This document shows positions 8,562 through 17,391 of a stretch of 64,000 nucleotides of DNA, piece by piece. The stretch comes from Prevotellaceae bacterium. GTDB lineage: Bacteria; Bacteroidota; Bacteroidia; Bacteroidales; Bacteroidaceae. Both the position numbers and the translations under genes were made by a program. The notes below the pieces were generated by a model. It saw only the letters and a list, made by a program, of their open reading frames with translations, did not search any database and was not told the DNA's origin. Position 1 is the first letter of the stretch, and each line of letters begins with the position of its first letter. The stretch is taken from positions 43,548 through 107,547 of the forward strand of contig JAQYET010000025.1 of the NCBI GenBank assembly GCA_028723525.1, in the 5' to 3' direction.

Positions 8562-9986
8562 ATGAGAAAGACAGACAAACAAATCCTTGACATCGCCATT
8601 CCGAGCATCATCAGCAACATCACCGTTCCATTGCTGGGGCTTGTGGATGTGGCAATAACGGGGCATCTCGGTGCCGCGTCATACATCGGTGCCATTGCAT
8701 TGGGCGGCATGCTGTTCAATATCATATACTGGATTTTCGCTTTCCTACGGATGGGAACAAGCGGACTGACATCGCAATCGTTGGGACACGACGACACCGA
8801 GAACATCATACGCATGCTCGTGCGCAGTCTTGCTATCGCCTTTTCTATTGCCGCAGCGTTGCTGTTGCTGCAAATTCCCATCCGCGAACTCGGTCTGCTG
8901 ATAATGCAACCCACCGATGAAGTGCGCCGCATGACCGTCACCTATTTCAATATATGTATCTGGGGAGCACCTGCAACACTCGGACTGTTCGCCCTGAACG
9001 GCTGGCTCATCGGCATGCAGAACTCCCGGATACCGATGTCTATTGCCATAACGCAAAACATTATCAACATTCTTGTGTCGCTGCTGCTGGTCTTCGGCAT
9101 CGGCATGCGTGTCGAAGGGGTAGCCACGGGAACCCTCATCGCCCAGTGGTGCGGCTTCCTAACCGGTTCATTCCTATGCTACCGCAAATATTTCCGAGGC
9201 GGACACATAATAAAAAGACAGTTCCCGATTTTATACTACTTATCCCCCACCTCTCACGCTCAACCCGCATCGCTCATTGCTCCGACAGGCTCCGACAGAA
9301 GAGACTTTCGCAACGAAGCGGAGAAAGAACGCCCATCGCCAATCACCTACCGCCGCTTCTTTGTACTCAACCGCGACATCTTCCTACGCACCTTGTGCAT
9401 AGTGAGCGTTCTGACGTTCTTCACCAGTGCCGGTTCTTGGCGCGGCGAAGTGACGCTTGCAATCAACACGCTGCTGATGCAACTCTATCTCCTCGTGAGC
9501 TACGTGATGGACGGCTTTGCCAATGCCGGCGAAGCAATGAGCGGGAAATACTTCGGGGCAGGCGACAAGGCTGCGTTGCGCGCCACGGTTCGCCGGACTT
9601 TCTTCTGGGGAATGATAGTGGCTGCGATATTCACGGCTACCTATATCCTCGGCGGAAAGCCTTTCCTTATGATACTTACAGACGAACCTACCGTTGTGGA
9701 AGCCTCGACGATATACGTGTGGTGGGCTTATCTTGTCCCCTTCTGCAGTGTCGCAGCGTTCCTTTGGGACGGGATATTCATCGGTCTCACCGCCGCCCGA
9801 CAGATGCTTCAATCGATGTTCGCTGCCACGGTAATCTTCTTCGCGGTGTATTTCCTCACTGCCGACGCCCTCGGCAACCACGGTCTGTGGCTCTCTTTCC
9901 TGTGTTACCTCTTCGTGCGTGGCGTGATACAGACCGCACTCTTCCCCGGAATAATGCGCCGCCTGTTCCCTACCCGGGATATTTAA
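8562..9986 (+). CDS. MATE family efflux transporter
   Basis: A polytopic membrane protein of about 474 residues, of the MATE/DinF type, with roughly 12 helices. The N-terminal block DIAIPSIISNITVPLLGLVDVAITGHLG is diagnostic. Such proteins export cationic drugs or metabolites in exchange for Na+ or H+; the substrate here is unknown. Between the two six-helix halves there is a long polar stretch (about 9225-9345) rich in Ser, Pro, Arg and Glu, longer than the usual loop. The start at 8562 is preferred because the typA terminator covers the upstream in-frame ATG. Its 3' end overlaps the 3' end of luxS by 17 bases in convergent orientation. Confidence 0.9.
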   Translation: MRKTDKQILDIAIPSIISNITVPLLGLVDVAITGHLGAASYIGAIALGGMLFNIIYWIFAFLRMGTSGLTSQSLGHDDTENIIRMLVRSLAIAFSIAAALLLLQIPIRELGLLIMQPTDEVRRMTVTYFNICIWGAPATLGLFALNGWLIGMQNSRIPMSIAITQNIINILVSLLLVFGIGMRVEGVATGTLIAQWCGFLTGSFLCYRKYFRGGHIIKRQFPILYYLSPTSHAQPASLIAPTGSDRRDFRNEAEKERPSPITYRRFFVLNRDIFLRTLCIVSVLTFFTSAGSWRGEVTLAINTLLMQLYLLVSYVMDGFANAGEAMSGKYFGAGDKAALRATVRRTFFWGMIVAAIFTATYILGGKPFLMILTDEPTVVEASTIYVWWAYLVPFCSVAAFLWDGIFIGLTAARQMLQSMFAATVIFFAVYFLTADALGNHGLWLSFLCYLFVRGVIQTALFPGIMRRLFPTRDI

Positions 9987-10449
9987 GGTTTTCCTCGCCG
10001 GCTTGTTCCAGCACTTCCTCAAGATATTTACGCGCTTCGTAACGTGCCATAGGCAAGTCTTGCAAGAGCCAGTTGCCACAGTCGCGGGGCGATGCGCCGG
10101 GAATGTCGCCCTCGTAGTCGGCAACAAAGCGGAAAGTGCGGCGCATGAGGTCGAGAATATCGCGCGGTTCGAGGTCGCCTTTCATCAGTAAATAGTTGCC
10201 GGTGAGGCATCCCATAGGTCCCCAGTACACAATTTTGTCTTTCCACTGCTCATCATTGCGAAGAAAGGTTGCGGCAAGGTGCTCGATAGTATGTATCGCT
10301 CCGTTGTGCAACACAGGCTCACGGTTGGGTTCTTTCATGCGAATGTCGAACGTGGTAACGGTCTCTCCGCCCACCCTGTCTTTCCTGCTGACATATATTC
10401 CGCGCAGCAGGCATTCGTGATTGATAGTGAATGATGGTATCTTTTCCAT
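9970..10449 (-). CDS. luxS: S-ribosylhomocysteine lyase (LuxS)
   Basis: It splits S-ribosylhomocysteine into homocysteine and DPD, the AI-2 precursor. The 159-residue length is typical. Metal ligands H53 and H57 lie in HTIEH, C124 is the third ligand, E56 and C81 (GPMGC) are the catalytic residues; all are present. The in-frame extension up to 10569 is rejected because it runs through the palindrome array and is not conserved-looking. mtnN, which supplies the substrate, lies directly upstream on the same strand, separated by about 135 bases that hold array copy 2. Confidence 0.96.
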   Translation of the reverse strand: MEKIPSFTINHECLLRGIYVSRKDRVGGETVTTFDIRMKEPNREPVLHNGAIHTIEHLAATFLRNDEQWKDKIVYWGPMGCLTGNYLLMKGDLEPRDILDLMRRTFRFVADYEGDIPGASPRDCGNWLLQDLPMARYEARKYLEEVLEQAGEENLKYPG

Positions 10450-10482
10450 GCTATGAGGTTTTAAAACATATAATATCGTAAA

Positions 10483-10568
10483 CCAAAATCGGCGAAATTG
10501 CACTGCAAAATCGGCGGTTTTGCTTTTCAATTTCGCCGATTTTACTTTGCAAAACTGCCGATTTTGCA
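10483..10568. repeat. 22-bp-phased palindrome array, copy 2 (4 units)
   Basis: Four TCGSCGA-type cores sit at exactly 22-bp steps; the last has drifted to CTGCCGA. The array fills most of the gap between mtnN (stop at 10585) and luxS (start at 10449). It is the only copy that could lie inside a transcription unit. Confidence 0.85.
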
Positions 10569-10584
10569 TATCAGGTTGTAATAA

Positions 10585-11280
10585 TCAGAGTCGCTCAAGG
10601 AATGATTTCGTCACCCCGAACGACCCTTTCGCGAGCCGCTCCCAGAAGTTGAAATACATCGCAGCATCCACATCCTTTAGCGGAATGTCGCTGATTATGC
10701 GGAAAGAGACGAACGGCACGCCATAGATATGGCACACCTGCGCTATCGAACAACTCTCCATGTCAACAGCCATTGCCTCGGGGAAGCGGTCGAGAATGGA
10801 GTTCATCTTCTCTTTTGAGTCAACAAACCAGTCGCCGCTGACAGTCAACCCGGCGTGTATCTCCGGCAACCCTGTCTGCAAATCGTTCAGAGACAAAGCT
10901 TTCTCCACAAACTCCGCAGGTGCGACATAGCGTTCCGGCATGCCCATGACCTGCCCGAAAGCGCACTCCTTTCCGCAGTAGGCGTCGTGATAAACACACT
11001 CGCGAGCCACCACGACCTCGGTTATGTTAAGGTCGGCTGACGCTCCCCCCGCCACGCCTGTTGACACAACGAGCCGGGGCGAGAACTTGTCTATCATTTC
11101 TGTAGCGCCGACGGCAGAGTTCACCTTGCCTATACCGCACCGCTCAATGATGATTTCGTTGCCCCCGACGGTGCCGAGATAAAATTCGCGCCCACCTATC
11201 TTTTCTGTCCTTTCACCCTCAAGAAGAGCGCGCAACCGGCACAGCTCCTTCTCCATTGCCACGATAATGCCTATTCTCAT
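10585..11280 (-). CDS. mtnN: 5'-methylthioadenosine/S-adenosylhomocysteine nucleosidase
   Basis: It hydrolyses methylthioadenosine and S-adenosylhomocysteine to adenine and the thioribose, feeding S-ribosylhomocysteine to LuxS. The protein begins MRIGIIVAMEKEL as in the family. The active-site segment VDMESCSIAQVCH corresponds to the usual ME-containing loop, and FRIISDIP contains the catalytic Asp. The length of 231 residues is normal. The ATG at 11280 is chosen over a TTG one codon earlier. A -7 box TAACTTTG lies at 11306-11299. Confidence 0.95.
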   Translation of the reverse strand: MRIGIIVAMEKELCRLRALLEGERTEKIGGREFYLGTVGGNEIIIERCGIGKVNSAVGATEMIDKFSPRLVVSTGVAGGASADLNITEVVVARECVYHDAYCGKECAFGQVMGMPERYVAPAEFVEKALSLNDLQTGLPEIHAGLTVSGDWFVDSKEKMNSILDRFPEAMAVDMESCSIAQVCHIYGVPFVSFRIISDIPLKDVDAAMYFNFWERLAKGSFGVTKSFLERL

Positions 11281-11298
11281 CAATTAAAAAGTTTTCCG

Positions 11299-11356
11299 CA
11301 AAGTTACTTATTTTTTCGTCTATCAAGCCATTATCTCGAAAAAATATTTAATTTTG
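11299..11356. promoter_or_regulatory. Divergent -7 boxes for mtnN and the yfhO-like gene
   Basis: On the minus strand TAACTTTG (11306-11299) precedes mtnN by 18 nt. On the plus strand TAATTTTG (11349-11356) precedes the ATG at 11391 by 34 nt. Both match the Bacteroidetes -7 consensus; the -33 boxes are weak. Confidence 0.65.
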
Positions 11357-11390
11357 CGCTCTGAACGTACATACATCAACAGAACATAGG

Positions 11391-13898
11391 ATGAAAACGC
11401 TGAAAAAATACCTGCCCGACCTGATTGTCGTGGCAATGTTTTCGATTATCTCGTTTGCATATTTCTTCCCGGCAGACATCGAGGGACGAATACTCTACCG
11501 CCACGACTCATCGGCGGGGAAGGGTCTCGGGCACGAACTGACGGAGTATTACGAACAGACGGGGGAACACTCGCGCTGGACTAACTCTGCCTTCGGCGGC
11601 ATGCCGACATATCAGATTGCGCCGGCGTACAGCAGTACCGACGGGCTTGGCGTTGCCATCGATGCTTATCATCTGTGGCTGCCGGAGAACGTCTGGCTCA
11701 TATTCGTCTATCTGTTAGGGTTTTATATCCTTCTCCGCGCTTTCGATTTCCGCCAGTGGATGGCTGCTCTCGGTGCGGTGATGTGGGCTTTCAGCAGTTA
11801 TTTTCTCATCATCATCGCTGCCGGTCACTTGTGGAAAGTGATGGCTTTGGCATATCTGCCGCCGATGATTGCCGGCGTGGTGCTTGCATATCGGGGCAAA
11901 CTGCTGCGGGGCTTCATCCTAACGGCGATATTCACGGCATTTGAGGTGAAGGCGAACCATGTGCAGATGACATATTATTATCTGTTCATCATCGCGCTCC
12001 TCGTCATTGCGTTCCTTGTGGAAGCGATACGGCAGAAGGAGCAAAAGCGGTTTATGAAAGCCACGGCGGTGTGCATCGCCGGAGCCGCAATAGGCATAGC
12101 GATAAACCTTTCGAACCTGTATCACACGTGGCAGTATCAAAATGAGTCGATGAGAGGTAAGACCGAACTCGCCAAGGGACAGTCGGCAGACCAGACAGAC
12201 AGCGGTCTGGGGCGCGAGTATATCACACAGTGGAGTTACGGCATAGGCGAGACGTGGACCCTGATGATACCCAACACCAAGGGCGGGGCAAGCATGCCGC
12301 TGTCGCACAACAGCACGGCAATGGAGAAGGCCAACCCGGAATATGCCGAACTCTACAACCAAATGGGGCAATACTGGGGCGAGCAACCGGGCACGAGCGG
12401 TCCGGTGTATGTCGGTGCGTTTGTGCTCATGCTGTTCGTCTTAGGACTTTTCATCGTGAAAGGACCGGTGAAGTGGGCGTTGCTGGCAGCCACGATACTC
12501 TCTATATTGCTGTCGTGGGGACATAACTTCATGCCGCTGACCAATTTCTTCATCGACTATTTCCCGATGTACTCCAAGTTCCGGACTGTGGCGTCGATAC
12601 TCGTCATTGCCGAATTTACCATTCCACTGCTCGCGATGCTGGCACTGAAAAAGGTGATTGACGAGCCGGAGGTGCTCACGAGGCAGATTAAATCGGTGTA
12701 TGCAAGTTTCGGTCTGACTGCCGGCGTGTGCCTGCTTTTCGCCATAGCACCGACATTGTTCTTCAGCGACTTCATATCATCCACGGAGATGAACGCCCTT
12801 GCCAATTTCCCGGCAGATGTGCTCAGTTCGCTCCTTCCCAATATCAGGGAGATGAGACAGGCTATGTTCACAGCCGACTGCTGGCGTTCGTTCTTCATCA
12901 TTGTGGCAGGAACGCTGCTGCTGTTGCTGTTCAAGGTGAAGAAAATCAACGCCACCACAATGACGTTCTCGCTGCTCGCGCTCTGCCTCATCGACCTGTG
13001 GCAAATTGACAAACGCTATCTCAACGACGACATGTTCGTGAGTGCTGCGGAACGTGAGGCACCGATAGAGATGACACAAACCGACGAACAGATACTCGCC
13101 GACAAGACTTCGCTGGGCAATTTCCGCGTGCTGAACTTCGCCTCCAACACTTTCAACGAGAACAACACGTCATACTATCACAAGAGCATCGGCGGCTATC
13201 ATGCCGCGAAACTGCGCCGCTATCAGGAACTTATAGAGAGTTACATCGCTCCGCAGATGACCGTCACTGCCCCTGCCGTAGCCAATGCTATGGGCGATAT
13301 GACAAAACTCAACGGCGACAGCCTGTTCCCTGTGCTCAACATGCTGAACACTCGCTATTTCATAATGCCACTGCAAGGCGGACAGACGGCTCCGATAAAA
13401 AATCCATACGGGTACGGGAACGGCTGGTTTGTGGATAATATAATGTATGCGGAGAATGCAAACGGAGAACTCGATGCCATCGGAAAACTGGCACTGCGCC
13501 ATGAGGCGGTGGCAGACAAGAAGTTTGAGAAAATTCTCGGACAGTCGAAGGAGCAGACCGGAGAGGCTACCGTGACGCTGACATCATACAAACCAAACCA
13601 TCTGACGTATGACGTGAAGTCGTCAACAGGCGGCATTGTGGTGTTTTCCGAGATTTATTACCCGGGCTGGACAGCCACAATCGACGGGCAACCTGCCGAG
13701 GTGGGACGAGCCGACTATGTGCTGAGAGCCGTTCAAGTGCCGGCAGGCAGCCACAAGGTGGAGATGATGTTCTATCCGAAATCGGTTGACAACACCGAGC
13801 GGGTGGCATATATCGCATATCTGCTGCTGTTTGCGGTAATCGCAGGCGGAGCGTTCTTCGAGTGGAAAAAACGTAAGACGAAGGAAATAAACGACTGA
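11391..13898 (+). CDS. YfhO family membrane protein
   Basis: An 835-residue protein with about 12 membrane helices, a large extracytoplasmic C-terminal domain (about residues 540-800) and a final helix followed by a basic KKRKTK tail. The early motif YFFPADIEGRILYRHDSS and the later FSEIYYPGWTATIDG are typical of YfhO proteins. Some relatives glycosylate lipoteichoic acid or act like GT-C glycosyltransferases. In Bacteroidetes the substrate is not known, so a role in surface glycan assembly is only inference. It is a single gene with its own promoter. Confidence 0.85.
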   Translation: MKTLKKYLPDLIVVAMFSIISFAYFFPADIEGRILYRHDSSAGKGLGHELTEYYEQTGEHSRWTNSAFGGMPTYQIAPAYSSTDGLGVAIDAYHLWLPENVWLIFVYLLGFYILLRAFDFRQWMAALGAVMWAFSSYFLIIIAAGHLWKVMALAYLPPMIAGVVLAYRGKLLRGFILTAIFTAFEVKANHVQMTYYYLFIIALLVIAFLVEAIRQKEQKRFMKATAVCIAGAAIGIAINLSNLYHTWQYQNESMRGKTELAKGQSADQTDSGLGREYITQWSYGIGETWTLMIPNTKGGASMPLSHNSTAMEKANPEYAELYNQMGQYWGEQPGTSGPVYVGAFVLMLFVLGLFIVKGPVKWALLAATILSILLSWGHNFMPLTNFFIDYFPMYSKFRTVASILVIAEFTIPLLAMLALKKVIDEPEVLTRQIKSVYASFGLTAGVCLLFAIAPTLFFSDFISSTEMNALANFPADVLSSLLPNIREMRQAMFTADCWRSFFIIVAGTLLLLLFKVKKINATTMTFSLLALCLIDLWQIDKRYLNDDMFVSAAEREAPIEMTQTDEQILADKTSLGNFRVLNFASNTFNENNTSYYHKSIGGYHAAKLRRYQELIESYIAPQMTVTAPAVANAMGDMTKLNGDSLFPVLNMLNTRYFIMPLQGGQTAPIKNPYGYGNGWFVDNIMYAENANGELDAIGKLALRHEAVADKKFEKILGQSKEQTGEATVTLTSYKPNHLTYDVKSSTGGIVVFSEIYYPGWTATIDGQPAEVGRADYVLRAVQVPAGSHKVEMMFYPKSVDNTERVAYIAYLLLFAVIAGGAFFEWKKRKTKEIND

Positions 13899-13902
13899 AA
13901 AG

Positions 13903-13934
13903 TTTGGCGGTTAAGATAAAAAGCCGTACCTTTG
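13903..13934 (+). promoter_or_regulatory. rpsO promoter
   Basis: TTTG (13903-13906), a 20-nt spacer, then TACCTTTG (13927-13934) followed by CA is a full Bacteroidetes promoter. It starts 5 nt after the yfhO-like stop and gives a leader of about 40 nt before the ATG at 13980. Confidence 0.85.
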
Positions 13935-13979
13935 CATCCGATTTTAAAATTATAATTAACTCATTCACATCAATTCGCT

Positions 13980-14249
13980 ATGTATTTAGACAAAGCCAAG
14001 AAAGAAGAGATCTTTGGACAATACGGAAAGTCTAACACTGATACCGGCTCACCCGAGAGCCAGATAGCACTGTTCTCATACCGTATTTCCCACCTGACGG
14101 AGCACTTGAAGAAAAACCGTAAAGATCATACTACCGAGCGTTCACTCATGAAGATGGTAGGAAAACGTCGTGCATTGCTTGACTATCTCAAGGATCGTGA
14201 CATTGAGCGTTACCGCGCAATCGTCAAGACCTTAGGTCTCCGTCGATAA
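13980..14249 (+). CDS. rpsO: 30S ribosomal protein S15
   Basis: An 89-residue S15, which binds the central domain of 16S rRNA early in 30S assembly. The family hallmarks [18 protein letters not shown] and the [21 protein letters not shown] segment are present. It is transcribed alone, between its own promoter and a strong terminator, unlike the rpsO-pnp pair of enterobacteria. Confidence 0.98.
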   Translation: MYLDKAKKEEIFGQYGKSNTDTGSPESQIALFSYRISHLTEHLKKNRKDHTTERSLMKMVGKRRALLDYLKDRDIERYRAIVKTLGLRR

Positions 14250-14287
14250 TAATCGGCAGGCAATATCACGCCAAGGCTTCAAGAAAA

Positions 14288-14325
14288 AGCCCGCTCCTCA
14301 CAACGAAGAGCGGGCTGTTTTTTTT
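14288..14325 (+). terminator. rpsO terminator
   Basis: The perfect 9-bp stem AGCCCGCTC / GAGCGGGCT (14288-14296 with 14308-14316) is followed by a run of eight T, a textbook Rho-independent terminator. Confidence 0.95.
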
Positions 14326-14384
14326 ATTTCACGTAACGGGTTTGAACCCAGATTTCAATGTAAATCATATTGAATCAGGTGCGA

Positions 14385-15164
14385 TCAGTAGGAGGCGGAG
14401 CAAGGGATGCCGGCAGAGATCACGCGGTCGCGTATTGCGTCGAGCACTTCGCGCGGTGCTTTGAGCAGTCCCTTTTCGGGTGTTTCGCGGTCGATGGTGT
14501 AAATCATGACGCTCTGCGGGGCAATCTCCTTAACCCTTTCGAGCCACGGGGTGACATACTCCTCGCCGGTATTATCCACATCTACGCCGCCACTTATGCC
14601 ACGCAGGAACATCGTTTGTATGATTGCGTGACCATTGAAACGCTTCATCCCCTCTATCACCTGTTCCACATCGTACCACTTCCCGACAGGCCGGTCCACC
14701 TTATTTATATATATAGGGTTCACGGTATCGAGTTTCACGATGTTGTTATCCACACGCATCAGCGCATTGTGCACCTTCTCCACGTGCAACAAAGTGGCAT
14801 TGGTGAGCACGCTTACCTTTGCTTTGGGGAAATAAATGTCGCGCAAACGCAGCGTGTCGTCAATGATTTCGGCAAAATGGGGATGAGTGGTCGGTTCTCC
14901 GTTGCCGGCAAAGGTGAGCACATCGGGAGCCGGACCGTTTTTCTGCATATCCTTCAGCCGTTCTTCGAGGGCGACGATTACCTGCTCGCGCGACGGATGA
15001 GAGTGACGCGGGCGGTGGTCACTGTTGAAGCCACACTCGCAATAGATGCAGTCAAACGTGCAAATCTTGCCATCGTCGGGAAGCAGATTGATGCCAAGAC
15101 TCACCCCTAAGCGACGACTATGTATGGGCCCGAAAATGGGCGAGGGATAAATTATTGTGCTCAT
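14385..15164 (-). CDS. Radical SAM protein
   Basis: A radical SAM enzyme of about 259 residues. The [4Fe-4S] cluster motif is CTFDCIYC (CxxxCxxC), followed by FAGNGEPTTHP, the SAM-binding GxGEP block. The N-terminal GPIHSRRLGVSLGINLLP is seen in a branch of short radical SAM proteins related to the MoaA/TYW1-like COG0731 group; the substrate of that branch is not known to me. A TTG nine bases upstream lies inside the -7 box TAACTTTG (15178-15171), so ATG 15164 is the real start. It is only 6 nt past the box, which suggests a leaderless or nearly leaderless mRNA. Confidence 0.88.
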   Translation of the reverse strand: MSTIIYPSPIFGPIHSRRLGVSLGINLLPDDGKICTFDCIYCECGFNSDHRPRHSHPSREQVIVALEERLKDMQKNGPAPDVLTFAGNGEPTTHPHFAEIIDDTLRLRDIYFPKAKVSVLTNATLLHVEKVHNALMRVDNNIVKLDTVNPIYINKVDRPVGKWYDVEQVIEGMKRFNGHAIIQTMFLRGISGGVDVDNTGEEYVTPWLERVKEIAPQSVMIYTIDRETPEKGLLKAPREVLDAIRDRVISAGIPCSASY

Positions 15165-15170
15165 GGTGGA

Positions 15171-15178
15171 CAAAGTTA
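15171..15178 (-). promoter_or_regulatory. -7 box of the radical SAM gene
   Basis: TAACTTTG on the minus strand lies 6 nt before the ATG at 15164. No clear TTTG is seen 19-20 nt upstream. Confidence 0.6.
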
Positions 15179-15272
15179 CGTAAATAAAACGAGACGCAGC
15201 GAGGAAAAGATGGAAAAGAGAAATTATTGTGTTAAGAGTGGTTAATCATTTCGTCGGTAGCGTTTTTTTCAG

Positions 15273-15280
15273 TAATTTTG
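15273..15280 (+). promoter_or_regulatory. -7 box of the ftsX operon
   Basis: TAATTTTG followed by CA lies 30 nt before the ATG at 15311. A TTG start at 15278 would overlap it and is rejected. Confidence 0.65.
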
Positions 15281-15310
15281 CAGCAAGTTAGGGTTGTTAC
15301 AGCCAAAAAA

Positions 15311-16189
15311 ATGGGAAGGAAACGAAAGAACTCCGGCAGACGAAGCAGTCTGCAGGTGATTACATTGTGTATAAGCACTGCCTTGGTGCTGATATTGGTG
15401 GGCATGGTGGTGTTGTCTGTGCTCTCGGCTCGCAATCTCTCCCGGCTCGTAAGGGAGAACCTCACCGTGACGATGGTGCTCGCCGAAGACATCACCGAGT
15501 CTGAGGTGGCACAGTTGATGAAAGGAGTTGAGAAGGAGAGATACGTGCAACGTGTGGAATACATCAGCAAAGAACAAGTGCTGAAAAAAGAAACGAAGGC
15601 GATGGGGGCAGACCCTACCGAGTTCATAGGATATAATTTCTACACAGCTTCGCTCGAACTTAACCTCAAGGCAGACTACGCCAACCGTGACTCTATGGCA
15701 TGGATTGCCGCCTCGCTGAAGAAGCATAATAAGGTGAAGGAGGTGGATTACCAGCAGGATTTAATGGATAAGGTAAACGATAACATCGGCAAGGCGAGCA
15801 TTGTGCTCATCGTTTTGGCAGTGCTCTTGTCTGTTATCTCTTTCTCTCTGATAAACAACCATGTGCGCCTCGGCGTCTATGCCAGCCGTTTCAACATACA
15901 CACGATGAAACTCGTGGGAGCCTCGTGGGGTTTCATACGCCGCCCGTTCATTTGGCGTGCCATAGCAATCGGCGTTGCTTCTGCCACTTTCTCAATCGCA
16001 GTTCTCGGCTGCGGGGTTTACGCATGGTACACTCAGACACCGGCAATACTTAGTGTCATGACATGGCAAGTGCTCACCATAACCGCCGGAGCGATGCTCC
16101 TCTTCGGTATCATCATAACAACCTTCTGCAGCTATATCTCTGTGAGCCGCTTCCTGAGAATGAAAGCGGGCGACCTCTACAAGGTTTAG
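15311..16189 (+). CDS. ftsX: Cell division permease FtsX
   Basis: A 292-residue FtsX: a basic N-terminus (GRKRKNSGRR), first membrane helix at about residues 20-42, an extracytoplasmic domain of about 130 residues, then three more helices, which is the normal four-helix topology. FtsX works with the ATPase FtsE to control peptidoglycan hydrolases at the septum; FtsE is not in this window. It opens the operon ftsX-DUF3098-uppP-truB-queA-folK. Confidence 0.93.
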   Translation: MGRKRKNSGRRSSLQVITLCISTALVLILVGMVVLSVLSARNLSRLVRENLTVTMVLAEDITESEVAQLMKGVEKERYVQRVEYISKEQVLKKETKAMGADPTEFIGYNFYTASLELNLKADYANRDSMAWIAASLKKHNKVKEVDYQQDLMDKVNDNIGKASIVLIVLAVLLSVISFSLINNHVRLGVYASRFNIHTMKLVGASWGFIRRPFIWRAIAIGVASATFSIAVLGCGVYAWYTQTPAILSVMTWQVLTITAGAMLLFGIIITTFCSYISVSRFLRMKAGDLYKV

Positions 16190-16267
16190 CACACACACAG
16201 GAGCAGAGAACGGCGCGAGACTTTCGGCTTACCGCAAATCAAGACAAACAAAACTCACATTAAATAT

Positions 16268-16516
16268 ATGGACAAAAGAAATCTTGCCTTTGGCAAAATG
16301 AATTTCATTCTCCTTGCAGCAGGCGTGGCAGTAATCATAATCGGGTTTCTGCTAATGAGCGGCTCGGGGACAACCGAACAGGTTTTCAACAACGATATTT
16401 TCAGTACGACGCGAATAAAGGTTGCCCCGGTGGTTACGTTCCTTGGCTTCGTCTCTATCATAGTTGCCATTATCTACAAACCAAAGGATAAGGACAATAA
16501 AGAGATTGAAGAATGA
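16268..16516 (+). CDS. DUF3098 membrane protein
   Basis: An 82-residue protein with two membrane helices separated by a short loop (GSGTTEQVFNNDIFSTTRI) and a charged C-terminus. It resembles the DUF3098 family, which in Bacteroidetes lies between ftsX and uppP just as here. The stop overlaps the uppP start in ATGA. The function is unknown; the position suggests a link to division or lipid carrier recycling. Confidence 0.85.
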   Translation: MDKRNLAFGKMNFILLAAGVAVIIIGFLLMSGSGTTEQVFNNDIFSTTRIKVAPVVTFLGFVSIIVAIIYKPKDKDNKEIEE

Positions 16517-17391
16517 CGATATTAGAAACCGTTATCATCGCGATTGTCGAAGGGCTTACCGAGTTTCTCCCTGTGTCGTCAACGGGGCACATGATAATAA
16601 CTCAGAACCTGCTGGGCGTTACCGAGCGCATGCAGCACGACGCGGAACTGGCTGCCTTCGTGCATGCTTTCACGTTCATAATACAGTTTGGCGCAATTCT
16701 CTCAGTGGTGTGCCTGTACAGAAAGAAGTTCTTCAACATAAATCGTTCGCCGCTCCCTGAAGGCTCTACGGCATGGCAGAAACTGAAGCACCGATACTAT
16801 TTCTATTGGCTGCTGATAGTGGGCGTGCTGCCGGCAGTTGTGATAGGACTCCTCGCAAAGAAATCGGGCGTGCTCGACCGGCTGCTCGACAGTGTTGAGG
16901 TTGTTGCCGTAACATTGGTTCTGGGCGGCGTCTTCATGCTTTTCTGCGACCGCATATTCAATAAAGGAAAGGAAGAAAGCGAAGTCAACGAACGCCGTGC
17001 ATTCAACATAGGTATGTTCCAATGCCTTTCCGTGATACCCGGAATGTCGCGCTCCATGTCAACAATCGTGGGCGGAATGACACAGGGACTCACACGCAAG
17101 AAGGCTGCGGAGTTCTCGTTTTTCCTTGCTGTGCCGACAATGGCAGGGGCAACACTGCTCGACCTTCTCGACCTTCTGAAAGGCGACTCATCATGGGCAA
17201 CGAGCCACAATGTGATGATGCTTCTGCTCGGAAGTGCCGTGGCATTCGTCGTGGCACTGCTGGCAATGAAATGGTTCGTAAGTTTCCTCTCAAAATACGG
17301 CTTCAAACTGTTCGGCATTTATCGCATAATCGTGGGCTGCATCATACTTATTTTGCTTCTCACAGGGCATTCACTAACAATGGTTGATTGA
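16513..17391 (+). CDS. uppP: Undecaprenyl-diphosphatase (BacA type)
   Basis: A 292-residue membrane phosphatase that recycles the lipid carrier by converting undecaprenyl diphosphate to the monophosphate. Both catalytic motifs are present: EGLTEFLPVSSTGH near the N-terminus and PGMSRSMSTIVGG in the middle. Overexpression of this family gives bacitracin resistance. It overlaps DUF3098 by 4 nt, and its stop shares one base with the truB start, so translation is coupled. Confidence 0.97.
   Translation: MTILETVIIAIVEGLTEFLPVSSTGHMIITQNLLGVTERMQHDAELAAFVHAFTFIIQFGAILSVVCLYRKKFFNINRSPLPEGSTAWQKLKHRYYFYWLLIVGVLPAVVIGLLAKKSGVLDRLLDSVEVVAVTLVLGGVFMLFCDRIFNKGKEESEVNERRAFNIGMFQCLSVIPGMSRSMSTIVGGMTQGLTRKKAAEFSFFLAVPTMAGATLLDLLDLLKGDSSWATSHNVMMLLLGSAVAFVVALLAMKWFVSFLSKYGFKLFGIYRIIVGCIILILLLTGHSLTMVD

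Noticed and set aside
14335-14352. tRNA 3' fragment or attachment site (GGGTTTGAACCCA)
   Set aside because: It looks like a T-arm on the minus strand, but no acceptor, D or anticodon arm can be drawn and no integrase is near.
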